The position numbers and the translations under genes were made by a program. The notes below the pieces were generated by a model. That model was not told the origin of the DNA. It searched no databases and saw only the letters and a list, made by a program, of their open reading frames with translations. A stretch of DNA of 64,000 nt, taken from positions 1-64,000 of the forward strand of contig NZ_JAACFU010000002.1 of the NCBI RefSeq assembly GCF_029051725.1. The letters are read 5' to 3'. Origin of the DNA: Bradyrhizobium sp. CSS354 (lineage in GTDB: Bacteria > Pseudomonadota > Alphaproteobacteria > Rhizobiales > Xanthobacteraceae). Below are positions 24,943-33,748 of this stretch, in pieces. Position 1 is the stretch's first letter. Every line of letters starts with the position of its first letter.

Positions 24943-26586
24943 TCACTCGTCTGATACGCCCGACAAACGCAGCCCCTCGGTATAGCGATCAAGGAAGTCC
25001 TGGTCCTTGCAGAAGAACAGTTCCTGGCGCGCAGTAGCGGTGGTGTAATCGGGCTTGCGTCTCAATAATTCGGCCGCCGCACCGTTCGCGGCCGTTGTGT
25101 CACCGAGTTGTCCGAGCGAAGCCGCCAAGGTTACGAAAGCGCTATGGGTCACATTTGCTTGGCGCGTCGCTCTTCGCGCGAACTCGGCGGCAACGTCGTA
25201 CTCGCCAAGCGAGAAATGTGCCCACGACCGCGCGTGGTGAAAACTCCAAACATGGCTGTCACGGGGGCTCAGTATTGTCGCGCGGTCAAGCAGCGTTTCC
25301 GCTTCGATAGCATTTCCACGCCACAACACATTGAAGCCTTGCGCGAAATAACCCTGCGCAAAGCTAGGGTTGAGCTCAAGCGACAGCTCGATCGCAGCAA
25401 ATGCTTCGTCGTTCTGCCGCATCAGGCATAGAGCCCGTCCAAGCGCGCAGTGGCAAAAACAGTCGAGTTCGTCGAGGGCCACGGCGGTGCGGGCTTGACG
25501 CAACGCGGTCTCCAGCCGCGCAGCGCGATTGCGCGGATCGTCAGAGAACGCCCGCTGAACGTTGACGTAACTCAGCGCACCGTGCCCCCGCGCAAAAGCC
25601 GGGTCCGCTGCAATCGAGCGCTTGAAGAAGGCTTCAGCCGTATCGTACCCCGGAGAGGTGAAACGCCATAAGTTCCACAAGCCTCGCTGGTAACAATCCC
25701 AGGCGTCCAGGCTTTCTGGTGCCTTGCGCGCCGCGAGTTGCTGCTCAACCTTGGACAGCTCCGGTTCGATCGTCGCAGCGATTTGGCTCGCCATCTCTTC
25801 TTGAATGTCGAAGATATTCTCGAGCTGAAAGTCATACCTGTCCGACCACAGCTGCTTTCCATCCGCCGCTCGGGCAAGTTCTACGTTAATCCGTACCGAG
25901 TGCTGGCTCTTGCGAACGCTGCCGGACACGACGTAATTCACGCCGAGCTGCCCCCCGACTTCACGCGCGTCGACGACCCGGCCCTGAAAGCCGATGGTCG
26001 AATGACGCGATATGACAGAAAGCCAGCGATTGCGGGCGAGTAGCCGGATGATGTCTTCAGTCAGGCCATAGCTGAAATAGTCATTCTCGGGATCGTTTGA
26101 CATGTTCTCGAAGGGAAGCACGGCGACGGACGGTCGCGTAATGGCTTCTGCCTTGACGGCCTCCGACACAATATCGTCGAGACGAGATAATTCAGCCGAA
26201 ATCGCAGTGCTGGGGACCGCGCTTCTTGCCGCGGCCTCGTCAGGAACGTGTCGAACGGGGGCGACCTCTGCCTCGGTGATCTCCTTGACTTCGCCAACGA
26301 AACGGAATCCGCGCCGATGCAGCGTTCGGATGAAGAGCTGATCGGTCCCATTGTCGCCCAGCGCCCTTCTGGCGCCATTGATCCGACTGGAGAACGCGGC
26401 TTCTGAGATGATGCGCCCATTCCAGACAGTTTCGATCAACTCATCCTTGCTGACGACCCTGTCGTGATTGCGCACCAAATGCACAATCAGATCAAAAACC
26501 TGGGGTTCTGTGTGAACAGAAAGTCCCCGATGCCGCAGTTCATGCTGGCTGATATCAATTTCGAAGTCAGAAGATCGGTATTTCAT
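24943..26586 (-). CDS. CadC/OmpR-type HTH-TolB-like-TPR regulator
   Basis: 547 residues from the ATG at 26586. The N-terminus is a winged-helix DNA-binding domain (FEIDISQHELRHRGLSVHTE, LVRNHDRVVSKDELIETVW, then RTLHRRGFRFVGEV). Next is a TolB-like domain (VAVLPFENMSNDPENDYFSY, GSVRKSQHSVRINVELA), then TPR helices to the end. No transmembrane helix is visible, so it is a cytoplasmic transcription regulator. It is convergent with the osmC-to-MFS cluster, 140 bp away, and is the obvious candidate to control it. The gene is intact, unlike the related TolB/TPR remnant at 4503-6096. Confidence 0.85.
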   Translation of the reverse strand: MKYRSSDFEIDISQHELRHRGLSVHTEPQVFDLIVHLVRNHDRVVSKDELIETVWNGRIISEAAFSSRINGARRALGDNGTDQLFIRTLHRRGFRFVGEVKEITEAEVAPVRHVPDEAAARSAVPSTAISAELSRLDDIVSEAVKAEAITRPSVAVLPFENMSNDPENDYFSYGLTEDIIRLLARNRWLSVISRHSTIGFQGRVVDAREVGGQLGVNYVVSGSVRKSQHSVRINVELARAADGKQLWSDRYDFQLENIFDIQEEMASQIAATIEPELSKVEQQLAARKAPESLDAWDCYQRGLWNLWRFTSPGYDTAEAFFKRSIAADPAFARGHGALSYVNVQRAFSDDPRNRAARLETALRQARTAVALDELDCFCHCALGRALCLMRQNDEAFAAIELSLELNPSFAQGYFAQGFNVLWRGNAIEAETLLDRATILSPRDSHVWSFHHARSWAHFSLGEYDVAAEFARRATRQANVTHSAFVTLAASLGQLGDTTAANGAAAELLRRKPDYTTATARQELFFCKDQDFLDRYTEGLRLSGVSDE

Positions 26587-26874
26587 TACCACTCCACCGG
26601 TCGTTAGCACAACCTAGAGAAAAGCAAAATCAAACGTCGTCTCAAGAAGATGGCATAGCGTCCTTGGTTAGCCCGATCTAAAGACCCGGTCAGCCCAATC
26701 AGACGTCAGCCCAAATCAGACCGGAGACGCCACATGACCGGCTCACCTCAATCACCTCCAGCGTGGCCCACCAGATGGCCCGGTGGCGGTTTTCACCTTG
26801 CTATGATTTGGCGACCGGCTATAGCGCTCGCAACCCGGTCAATCACCATCGCCTCGCAAGGATCTTTTGTTAGA

Positions 26875-27242
26875 TTACCCGCCCGGAAAGGCGAGCGTCT
26901 GCAGGAATGCAAATGAGCCGCTGAATATGTAAGCGCTGGCGAGCGCAAGCAACGCCCGTTCCGGTTGGATAGAAATTGAGCGAACAGAAAAATTGCCGTG
27001 AGGAGATGGGCAACGGCCAAGACGGTTTGCAAAACCGGGATGAATGAGTCAATTCGGCGGACTTGCATGTTCGCGTATGGAGCCATAACTGCCGCCGCCA
27101 CCATTAAAACGACGGTGACACCGACTGCTGCGGCTCGTTGCCGCGAGCTTGCCGGCATCGTTGCAATTATCAATGGGAAATCTTGACCCACTTCGTCTGC
27201 AGGCAATTGGCTCATTCCAAACTCAGCTTGATGAAGTTTCAT
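26875..27242 (-). pseudogene. MASE4 sensor-domain fragment
   Basis: The minus strand starts MKLHQAEFGMSQLPADEVGQ and passes through membrane helices (AAVGVTVVLMVAAAVMAPYA, then IDSFIPVLQTVLAVAHLLTA). A frame change near 26955 continues the family sequence as QPERALLALASAYIFSG and LQTLAFPGG before a stop at 26875. This is the N-terminal MASE4-type membrane sensor normally found in front of histidine kinase or GGDEF domains. The output domain is absent, so it is a truncated and frameshifted remnant. Confidence 0.55.
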
Positions 27243-28253
27243 CGCGTCGTCCCTGACTATCTTTGGACAATGAGTTCAGAGTCAGCCCGAAGAAAACAGT
27301 AATGCGGTGAGAAGAGTAAGCTTCTGTTGGACCCCTAATCTAACCATGGCGGCTCTCTTTCGGCCAGCATAGACGTGCGCCTTGGGCCACCTCCAGACTT
27401 GCGGCCGCGCGGTGGCCATGTCCGCTTCGCCTTCGGGGGCGCCGGCATTTTGCCAATGACCGTAGGCGCTCCAACGAAAATGGGTCCCCTTCCGAGCGGG
27501 ACCTCTATGCCCAAAGTTCTCCCAGGCAAACTCCAAATTGATCAGCGAGCTTGAGCATGAGCAAGCGGACGAGAAAGAGAAGTAAGCCGCCTCGGTTTTC
27601 CCGTTGCCCTGCGGCGCGTAGCTCTCCCCAACACGCAAGTTTCCTCAGAAGCCCCGGTGTCCCAAGCGCCGGTTCAGCCGAGCAGCAAACGGCGCGCTTC
27701 CCAATGCGCTCTGTGGCCGTTGGGTTAGTCGCGCTTCGCAGCAAGCGTCTGGATTGCTCCAACCGAACGGCAATTTGCTCTTGGCGGTCTATCTGGTCCT
27801 GCATCATTTGTGTCGCCTCTGCAGAGTCAGACGGGTGGCGAGCCAAATAGTTCAATTCATTATGTGGGGCTGCGCCGCGCCGACTCGCGTCAGTTCCCAC
27901 CCGCAAACCGCTTAATGGCGCAGGTGGCTCTAGGAGACCTCAGGAAGCGCCATCCGCGATGCAGCCACCAGGGTGGGCTCCCGAACGAGTCAGCGACTCC
28001 CTGGAACGGCGTAGAGGGCAACCTGCGGGCGCTGGAATCCTTCGGAATCCTTAGGCAGTGGCGGTGCTGCGAAGAGCTAGGACCAGAGGCCGTTGGCCCA
28101 GCCTAGGTCTTGGCAGTTCCGGCAATTCGATGTGGTCATATCATCTCAATAGGCGCGCGGGCCTTGCTCCAAAGGTCGCAAGAATACCGCGCGCCCTCCG
28201 ACCGCGGCGCCGCATACTCAACGCACGGCGGCGATCGATCGACTCAAACGTTG
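27243..28253. other. 1-kb stretch without a supported gene
   Basis: Several open frames exist, but none carries recognisable motifs or a good start. The segment 27700-27850 on the minus strand (LARHPSDSAEATQMMQDQID) might be an old small-protein remnant. The left end adjoins the MASE4 fragment and the right end the ligase remnant, so this looks like degraded accessory DNA. Confidence 0.4.
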
Positions 28254-29150
28254 TCAAGAACCGCGCGTTCCTCTGCTTAGCCCCTTGAACGAGCTTGCGC
28301 GTAGCAGCCCATCCGAAGGCGATGTCCCGGTATTCGATGTCGGCAAAGAACTTCGGCTCGACCCATGTGGCCTTGGGCTTTTTGATAGGTTTGGTGAGCT
28401 CTGTTTCGGGGCTGACGACCGTGTCAAGGGCGTCTCTGATCCTTCGTGACGTGGTTCGACCCACCCCGTCCCGACTTTCCCCATGTACCGCAGCTCTTTC
28501 CCTTCCTGCTTGCCGAGGTAGAGCGCGGCGACGCCGGACGGGTCCTTGACGAAGCCAACGACGGGGAATTTCTCGCGCTGGACGGTCTTGATCTTCTGCC
28601 AGGTCTCAACCCGCTCCGACCGGTAAGGGGCGCCCACTCGCTTGGAGACGATGCCCTCGTAGTTGAGCTTGCTGGCCGCCTCGAACAGCGCCTGCCCGTC
28701 ACCTTCATGGTGCTCGCTGTAGAAGATGGGGGCTTCCAGACCGTTTTCTTCTATCAGCTGCTTCAGCAGCTCCTTGCGGGCAAGCTGCGCATGTTTGCGG
28801 AGGTCTACGCCGTCCAGCCACAGGAGATCGAAGGCAAAGAAAACGAGGCGGTCCTGGTCACCTCTACCGAGGTCCGCCTGAAGTTCGGAGAAGTTGGTGC
28901 GTTCTTCGTGGATGACGACCACTTCCCCGTCCACGATAGCCTGACCTGGGATGTCGAAGGCGCCGGCAATGACGGCAAACCGGTTGATCCAATTATAGCC
29001 GTTGCGGGTGAAGGCCTTACGGTCGTCGCCGTCAATATGGAGCTGGATGCGGTAGCCGTCGTATTTGACTTCGTGAATCCACTGAGCCCCCGAAGGAGCC
29101 TTCATCTTCAGGGTCGCAAGCTGGGGAATGATGAAGCCCCGGCATGGAAG
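28254..29150 (-). pseudogene. ligD: LigD-type ATP-dependent DNA ligase domain, multiply frameshifted
   Basis: The nucleotidyltransferase core is well preserved: HEVKYDGYRIQLHIDG with the adenylated Lys, IVDGEVVVIHEERTNFSELQ and GIVSKRVGAPYRSERVETW. The OB-fold part breaks: after RYMGKVGTGW the frame shifts (near 28457) to RTTSRRIRDALDTVV and EPKFFADIEYRD, then shifts back (near 28315) to GLLRASSFKGLSR. Upstream of MKAPSG, the family N-terminus MPG-FIIPQLATLK is also out of frame. Polymerase and nuclease domains of bacterial NHEJ LigD are absent, and no ku gene is in view. It is a dead ligase fragment. Confidence 0.75.
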
Positions 29151-29202
29151 CTCGCGGCTTCTTAGCCGGTGCTCGGGTACGCTTTGGCACTAACGCTACT
29201 CT

Positions 29203-29241
29203 CAAAAAGCCCGCCGCCGGTGTTGGGAGCCGACGGCGGGC
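29203..29241 (-). terminator. Strong hairpin with T-run on the minus strand, no upstream gene seen
   Basis: GCCCGCCG (29209-29216) pairs with CGGCGGGC (29234-29241). Read on the minus strand the stem is followed by TTTTTG. It sits upstream of the ligase remnant, and no convincing minus-strand gene precedes it. Confidence 0.5.
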
Positions 29242-29512
29242 AGTCTACCTACGTTACTCAAGAGTCTCCAACCGCAAAGCCCAAGCGGCGTTCCCAGGCG
29301 TTCTCTCATACAACCGCAATCGCGATTCCAGGTTGTATTTTCAACGCCAACGAGAACGGCCGCCGAACAGGGAGCGAACGCGGTGTGCTAATTCCTTCTC
29401 AGTACCGCCCCCGCTGCGGCGCGCCCCGCCGGCGGGAGATCAGTACCGGGAACGCAGGTCTGCTCGGCGGAAGTTTGCTTGCACCAATGATTGCCTGCGG
29501 AGATGATGCGGA

Positions 29513-29746
29513 ATGTCGAAAGCGATGGAGTTGATTATCGCGGGTTATGTGAGGGGCAAAGATCGACGCGCTCTCGCAGAATTGCTCGCGCATCGGCGCA
29601 AGATGCTGGGCGAGCTGCAGGCCATCTCGGGTATCGACCCGGTGAACGCCATTCGAGCCGTTCAGGACGAACTTGTTATCATCGAAGCCGGCCTGGAAGA
29701 GCTTAAGCCGCCGCCCGGATCATTGCCTGAGAACGAGTGGAACTAG
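29513..29746 (+). CDS. Hypothetical small helical protein
   Basis: 77 residues starting MSKAMELIIAGYVRGKDRRA. A second ATG at 29525 (MELIIAGYV) is possible. GGAG lies upstream. The sequence is helical and charged (LAELLAHRRKMLGELQAISG, then IRAVQDELVIIEAGLEEL) with a Pro-rich end (KPPPGSLPENEW). Similar MELII-GYV proteins of 70-80 residues are common in bradyrhizobia and have no known role. It stands alone. Confidence 0.55.
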   Translation: MSKAMELIIAGYVRGKDRRALAELLAHRRKMLGELQAISGIDPVNAIRAVQDELVIIEAGLEELKPPPGSLPENEWN

Positions 29747-29886
29747 GCAGCCGCCTCGGACACGCGGGATACTGCTGCATGTGACCTGTTCGATCGTGCT
29801 GCCACATCGCGGCGAGATCCCGACACTGCTCGATGCGGGTGCCTCAGCAGCCTGCGCAGAAAATGCACGCTCGGCGAAGGCCGTTC

Positions 29887-30075
29887 CTAATGGTTTTCGC
29901 GTAGCTGCCGCTCCAGATCGATCGCTCGTTCTGCACTATAGGCACGCTTCAGCAATGAGCTGCGTTCGTACCCTGGAGGCTTCTGGTCCGCTTTCTCTCG
30001 CAAGTTCATGGCGAACCGCATCAGCCGCGTTTCGAGAGAAACTGTTTGCTTGAATCGTCGCCTGCGCTTGATCAA
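29887..30075 (-). CDS. Small conserved basic protein, TTG start
   Basis: About 62 residues from a TTG at 30075, which follows GGGAG at good spacing; an upstream ATG at 30141 gives 84 residues with a less natural N-terminus. The core QTVSLETRLMRFAMNLREKA and PGYERSSLLKRAYSAERAID resembles a family of short rhizobial proteins (SLE-RL-FA-LREKA ... PPG-E---L-RRA---). No domain name or function is known. Confidence 0.5.
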   Translation of the reverse strand: MIKRRRRFKQTVSLETRLMRFAMNLREKADQKPPGYERSSLLKRAYSAERAIDLERQLRENH

Positions 30076-30281
30076 CTTTGAACTCCCTTTTCCGTTGTTG
30101 GGGGAGTTGTAGCTCCGGGTAGACGAAAGCCGCAGGAACATAAGCTAATTGTGCGGACAGTTTATTTTTACCTGGCCATCTCAATTGATACGTGGAGCGA
30201 GTGACTGAACTACTACAATACCCACCCCAGCTTCGGGGGCTCAACCAGACTTGCAGCTTGGATTTGTGCGGAGTCCACGTC

Positions 30282-31247
30282 TTAAACCTCTCTCAAGGCC
30301 GGCAGCACGTGCGCCCCGAATGCGTCGATAAAGCTCAGTTGCCGCCGCCCGACTTGATGCAGGTGGATTTCGGCGAACCCCATCTCGGCGTACTCGGCCA
30401 GCCACGCTCGGTGCTGTCCGAGATCCGCGGAGACCAGGACCGACTGACGAATGTCCTCCGCCTTCACAAGGCGGCCGACTGTGTCGAAGTCCTGTGGCCG
30501 ACGGAGGTCCCAGTTCACCTCTCCGCCGGCGATATTTGGCGCCCATTGGTGAAGTGCGTCGGCTTCAGCCTCCTCCTCGCTCGGTGCCCATGATAGCGCC
30601 GCCTGCAGGATGACAGGCTTGCCGTGCCCGCCGCCGCGGCGGAACGCCTCTACCAGATTTCCAAGCTGCTTCGGGGGCGCCTGGACCGTGATGAGAGCGT
30701 CGGCCCAGCCACCCAGCCATTCTGCCGTCTTCTCGGTTACGGCGGCACCGACCAACATGACCGGCTCTTCCGGGCGGCTGTAGAGCGTTGCCTCGATGAC
30801 AGTGACGCGGCCACGATGAGTGACGGTCTCGCCCGCGAAAAGCGCCCTGATGATCTCTACACACTCAAGAAGGCGCGCGTTGCGCTCCTTCTTTTCAGGC
30901 CATGGCAGACCAGTGATACATTCGTTGATCGCCTCACCGCTGCCGAGCGCCAGCCAAAAGCGACCAGGGTACATCTGCGCCAACGTTGCAGCGCCCTGAG
31001 CTATTACGGCGGGGTGATAACGATAGCCCGGTGCCGAGATGACACCGAAGGGTAGCGAGGTCCCTTCCAAAGCGGCCCCAAGCCACGACCAGGCGAACCC
31101 GGATTGGCCTTGGCGCTCGCTCCACGGATGGAAATGGTCGGACGACATCGCGCAGTCGAAACCCGCCTCCTCCGCGCGCTTGGTCCAACGCAGCAGATCC
31201 GAAGGCGCAAACTGCTCGTGCGAAACGTGGTATCCGAAGCGCGCCAT
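30282..31247 (-). CDS. LLM-class flavin-dependent oxidoreductase (TIGR03885-like)
   Basis: 321 residues from the ATG at 31247 (MARFGYHVSHEQFAPSDLL). The luciferase-like TIM-barrel signatures are GFDCAMSSDHFHPWSERQGQ, SAPGYRYHPAVIAQGAATLA and YPGRFWLALGSGEAINE. The close family is annotated as probable non-F420 flavinoid oxidoreductases, expected to use FMN or a related flavin. The C-terminus EIHLHQVGRRQLSFIDAFG is also typical, and the length is complete. An ATG at 31283 would extend it. It is a single gene; the substrate is unknown. Confidence 0.85.
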   Translation of the reverse strand: MARFGYHVSHEQFAPSDLLRWTKRAEEAGFDCAMSSDHFHPWSERQGQSGFAWSWLGAALEGTSLPFGVISAPGYRYHPAVIAQGAATLAQMYPGRFWLALGSGEAINECITGLPWPEKKERNARLLECVEIIRALFAGETVTHRGRVTVIEATLYSRPEEPVMLVGAAVTEKTAEWLGGWADALITVQAPPKQLGNLVEAFRRGGGHGKPVILQAALSWAPSEEEAEADALHQWAPNIAGGEVNWDLRRPQDFDTVGRLVKAEDIRQSVLVSADLGQHRAWLAEYAEMGFAEIHLHQVGRRQLSFIDAFGAHVLPALREV

Positions 31248-31438
31248 CTCTTTTCGGTCCTTGCAGATGAGATCCGTCGGCACGTCGGCGCGACATCGGT
31301 TTGCTGCAGGTACAGCAGACCTGATGCAGATGCGGGCCGTGTGCAGCCGGCGTGTAGCTGCAACTCCTCAGCGCAAGCCGCCGTTCCTTTGCTGACGAGA
31401 GGCGCGAACTCTTGGACGCGAACTCTTGGATTTGGATA

Positions 31439-31642
31439 TTACCCGCCTGGTTGAAATGAACGAGTTCGGGTTTGCATCTGTGACGTGACCGCGCACTCGC
31501 GGGCTTGACCATCGGTGATGTTTCGCAGGTGGCACTCTGGCATCAGCCGGTCGCCAGTCTCGTGGCGGACTGCCTCCGAGACGAGGAAGCCCGCTATCAG
31601 CAGCGCAAGCAGCGCAACGGAGATTACCCGCGCATCTCGCAC
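31439..31642 (-). CDS. Possible small secreted or membrane-anchored protein
   Basis: 67 residues with a GTG start at 31642 and CAGGGA upstream. The N-terminus MRDARVISVALLALLIAGFL is a signal anchor or signal peptide; the rest is polar with two Cys (MPECHLRNITDGQARECAV). No family is recognised and the flanks give no context. Confidence 0.35.
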   Translation of the reverse strand: MRDARVISVALLALLIAGFLVSEAVRHETGDRLMPECHLRNITDGQARECAVTSQMQTRTRSFQPGG

Positions 31643-31877
31643 GATAGTCCCTGTGACTTGTCGACCCTCTCAAGCAGGGTCGTACTTTGAACGCCCAACG
31701 AGCTGCACGTTTCCAATTTGCGTGGGGTTCACCACGCCCCATGACGAATAGAGGATGGTGTTTGCTTCCAAGCACCGGGGCCAGCGTCTTGCTACGCTGG
31801 CAAGTAGGAACGCCTGAGCGTGCGGCGCGTCGTCACAGGTGCGCGTTTCTCGCGCTCGCCATCAACCAAAAGAGACC

Positions 31878-32444
31878 ATGAAACATTTGTTAATACCCCC
31901 TACTCCCATCGATACAGCCATAGCGACTTCAGCAGCCCGCCACACCAACCCCGTTATTCAGGACTTTGCGAGATCTATGACATGGGCGGCTGATGCTCGT
32001 GTACTCGGTACGTTGGCGGGCGTAGGTTGGATCATGTCGCGCGGAGGCGATAGGCGGCAACACCTTGTCGCAAATCACGTAGCTATATCGCTCACGGCAG
32101 CAGTCATGTTGCCGAAGGTCATGAAGCGAGTGATCAATCGAACACGACCGGACCGAGTCGTCGTAGGCGAGGACCGACGCGGTGTTGAGACGTCAGGCCA
32201 GCCGCATGACTCCTTTCCCTCGGGCCATGGTGTGCACATTGGTGCGATCGTCTCGGCTCTGAGTTGGGCCTATCCTAGGAAAGCCGCAGTATTCCTGGCG
32301 ATTGGGGGCGCGTTGGCAGCAACCAGAGTGGCCGTGCTTGCGCACTGGACGACCGATGTCGTGCTGGGACTGACCTTGGGCGCGACTATCGAACGAGCGG
32401 CGCGACGCGTCAGTGGAGCGCGACGCGGGAGTAGCCGCCTTTGA
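31878..32444 (+). CDS. PAP2-family membrane phosphatase
   Basis: 188 residues from the ATG at 31878. The three PAP2 motifs are present: KRVINRTRP (KX6RP), SFPSGHGVHIG (PSGH) and TRVAVLAHWTTDVVLG (variant of SRX5HX3D with Thr for Ser). Membrane segments flank them (VAISLTAAVMLPKVM, AAVFLAIGGALAATRVAV). The likely role is dephosphorylation of a lipid phosphate such as phosphatidic acid, phosphatidylglycerol phosphate or undecaprenyl pyrophosphate at the inner membrane. The next small ORF starts 9 bp after its stop. Confidence 0.85.
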   Translation: MKHLLIPPTPIDTAIATSAARHTNPVIQDFARSMTWAADARVLGTLAGVGWIMSRGGDRRQHLVANHVAISLTAAVMLPKVMKRVINRTRPDRVVVGEDRRGVETSGQPHDSFPSGHGVHIGAIVSALSWAYPRKAAVFLAIGGALAATRVAVLAHWTTDVVLGLTLGATIERAARRVSGARRGSSRL

Positions 32445-32452
32445 GACAAGCA

Positions 32453-32677
32453 ATGACCGACAAACCCTTCGTTCTCTTTCCCGGGATGATCGAGCCGCTG
32501 CGAGTAGCCCGTGTATACGGCTACCTGATTCAGCACGGAGACGCGCTCTACCATCCCGGCGGCACTCAGCCGATATGTACGATGGCTCTGGCGCGGAAAA
32601 TGGTCGAAGGCGGCTGGCTCGAGCAGCACGGCCAACGCTACGAGCCGACAAAGCAGGGTCTGCGAGCGACGGAATGA
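32453..32677 (+). CDS. Small hypothetical protein, possibly winged-helix-like
   Basis: 74 residues from the ATG at 32453 (MTDKPFVLFPGMIEPLRVAR). The tail ALARKMVEGGWLEQHGQRYE followed by PTKQGLRATE looks like the last helix and wing of a small DNA-binding fold, but no helix-turn-helix is certain. It follows the PAP2 gene by 9 bp and is probably co-transcribed. Confidence 0.55.
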   Translation: MTDKPFVLFPGMIEPLRVARVYGYLIQHGDALYHPGGTQPICTMALARKMVEGGWLEQHGQRYEPTKQGLRATE

Positions 32678-32880
32678 GGCGTCGGAATTGATGAAACGGC
32701 CCCAGGCCTGGGGGAAGGACCCAGGGCTGAGGCCGCTCCGGACTACCGAACGGATAGCCTCATGCGTCTGAAACGCATGTAAGAAATCAAGCCTGGCTGA
32801 TGGGCATCGTCCCATGAAGGCTCTGGCCGGGGGTTTAAAGCGCAGGCAAATGTACTGAGGACGAAAGGGAATAAGCGCAG

Positions 32881-33048
32881 ATGACGAAGGAATCTCTTCA
32901 GAACCAAGCCGACCGGGCCGAAGCCCTCGCCGCCCAGACCTCGGACGATGAGCTACGCGAGACCCTTCTAAAGGCGCCGCCGGAATACCGAGAGCAGCTC
33001 AACAGCGAAAACAACCACCGGGCCGATCGCCTGGGCGCCACCGACTAG
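32881..33048 (+). CDS. Small hydrophilic helical protein
   Basis: 55 residues: MTKESLQNQADRAEALAAQT, then SDDELRETLLKAPPEYREQL and a short polar end. AAAGGGA lies 11 bp upstream. Short rhizobial proteins with the pattern QADRAEALA-Q--DDELRETL are familiar and have no assigned function. The composition is clearly coding-like and it is followed 20 bp later by a tiny membrane protein ORF. Confidence 0.6.
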   Translation: MTKESLQNQADRAEALAAQTSDDELRETLLKAPPEYREQLNSENNHRADRLGATD

Positions 33049-33068
33049 GTCGCAAAGGGGGATCAGCA

Positions 33069-33164
33069 TTGAGCGACAGGACCGGCAATGAACCTGCACC
33101 ACTCGTCCTTATCGGGGTGGCAATCATCCCGATCATTGCGGTACTAGCTTGGTTCGCTTTTTAA
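33069..33164 (+). CDS. Tiny single-pass membrane protein, TTG start
   Basis: 31 residues: MSDRTGNEPAPLVLIGVAII followed by PIIAVLAWFAF. GGGGGAT precedes the TTG by a good distance. The product is a short polar head and one apolar helix ending at the stop. Its position 20 bp after the small hydrophilic gene and before a terminator at 33231 supports a real two-gene unit. Function is unknown. Confidence 0.5.
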   Translation: MSDRTGNEPAPLVLIGVAIIPIIAVLAWFAF

Positions 33165-33230
33165 GCCTTTGAACCTTTTCCGTGATGGCCCGTCATACAG
33201 TCGAAGCGTCCCTAAGCTTCCCCCCACCAG

Positions 33231-33258
33231 AAAGCCCCGCTTCCCCAGGCGGGGTTTT
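33231..33258 (+). terminator. Rho-independent terminator
   Basis: CCCCGC (33235-33240) pairs with GCGGGG (33249-33254), followed by TTTT, about 70 bp after the tiny membrane protein stop. Confidence 0.75.
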
Positions 33259-33471
33259 CGCTGTCGGCGCTGCATCAAGGCACCGATTTTTCAAGGGCCC
33301 TTTTGGCTCGACCACTTTTTCCCCATGCAGCAGCCTAGATGTGGGCAGGGATTTGAGGAGGCAAATTGCCGAGAACCTTAGTGGAATTCAGAGCGCAGAA
33401 CCTTCGTTAGCAGCTTTGCCCGGACGATCCGAGCTACATCAAATCCTGGATCAGGAAGTTCGACCAGCAGA

Positions 33472-33570
33472 ACGGGATTCGAACCTAATACTCCACCGAA
33501 GTCTCCAAGGAGCGAGGTGTTGCTTCACGGGCGGCGATCGGACCAACTGAGCTCGTGGTTTGCTTCGCTC
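33472..33570 (-). pseudogene. tRNA-like remnant
   Basis: The minus strand contains GAGCTCAGTTGGTC (a D-arm sequence) and, about 55 bases later, GGTTCGAATCCCGTT (a T-arm sequence) in the correct order. Between them lie a possible anticodon region and an overlong variable region. The T stem and acceptor stem do not pair well, so a functional tRNA is unlikely. Apart from this, the gap 33259-33583 holds nothing recognisable. Confidence 0.35.
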
Positions 33571-33583
33571 GGCGCCGGACGCG

Positions 33584-33748
33584 CTACGGCCCAGAGGCGC
33601 GTTGAGCGCTAGGCAGTTCACCGCTTTTCGAGACGCCGCGGCCCTCCTCTTCAACTTGCCGGTCCCGGTATTCGACAGACGAGCGACACGCGGCAAGGCC
33701 GGTAAAGTCAGCGGCCGATAGCGGCTGGTTCGCGTTTGCTTGTTTCAT
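33584..33748 (-). CDS. Possible small hydrophilic protein
   Basis: 54 residues from the ATG at 33748, which has a strong ribosome site (TGGAGGTCTCC before ATG). It starts MKQANANQPLSAADFTGLAA and continues as a charged, glycine-containing tail. No family is recognised. The ribosome site is the main support. Confidence 0.35.
   Translation of the reverse strand: MKQANANQPLSAADFTGLAACRSSVEYRDRQVEEEGRGVSKSGELPSAQRASGP

Noticed and set aside
29399..29593. Minus-strand 64-codon open frame near the orphan terminator
   Set aside because: Low-quality composition and no start site; the terminator is better explained by a small RNA or an unrecognised transcript.
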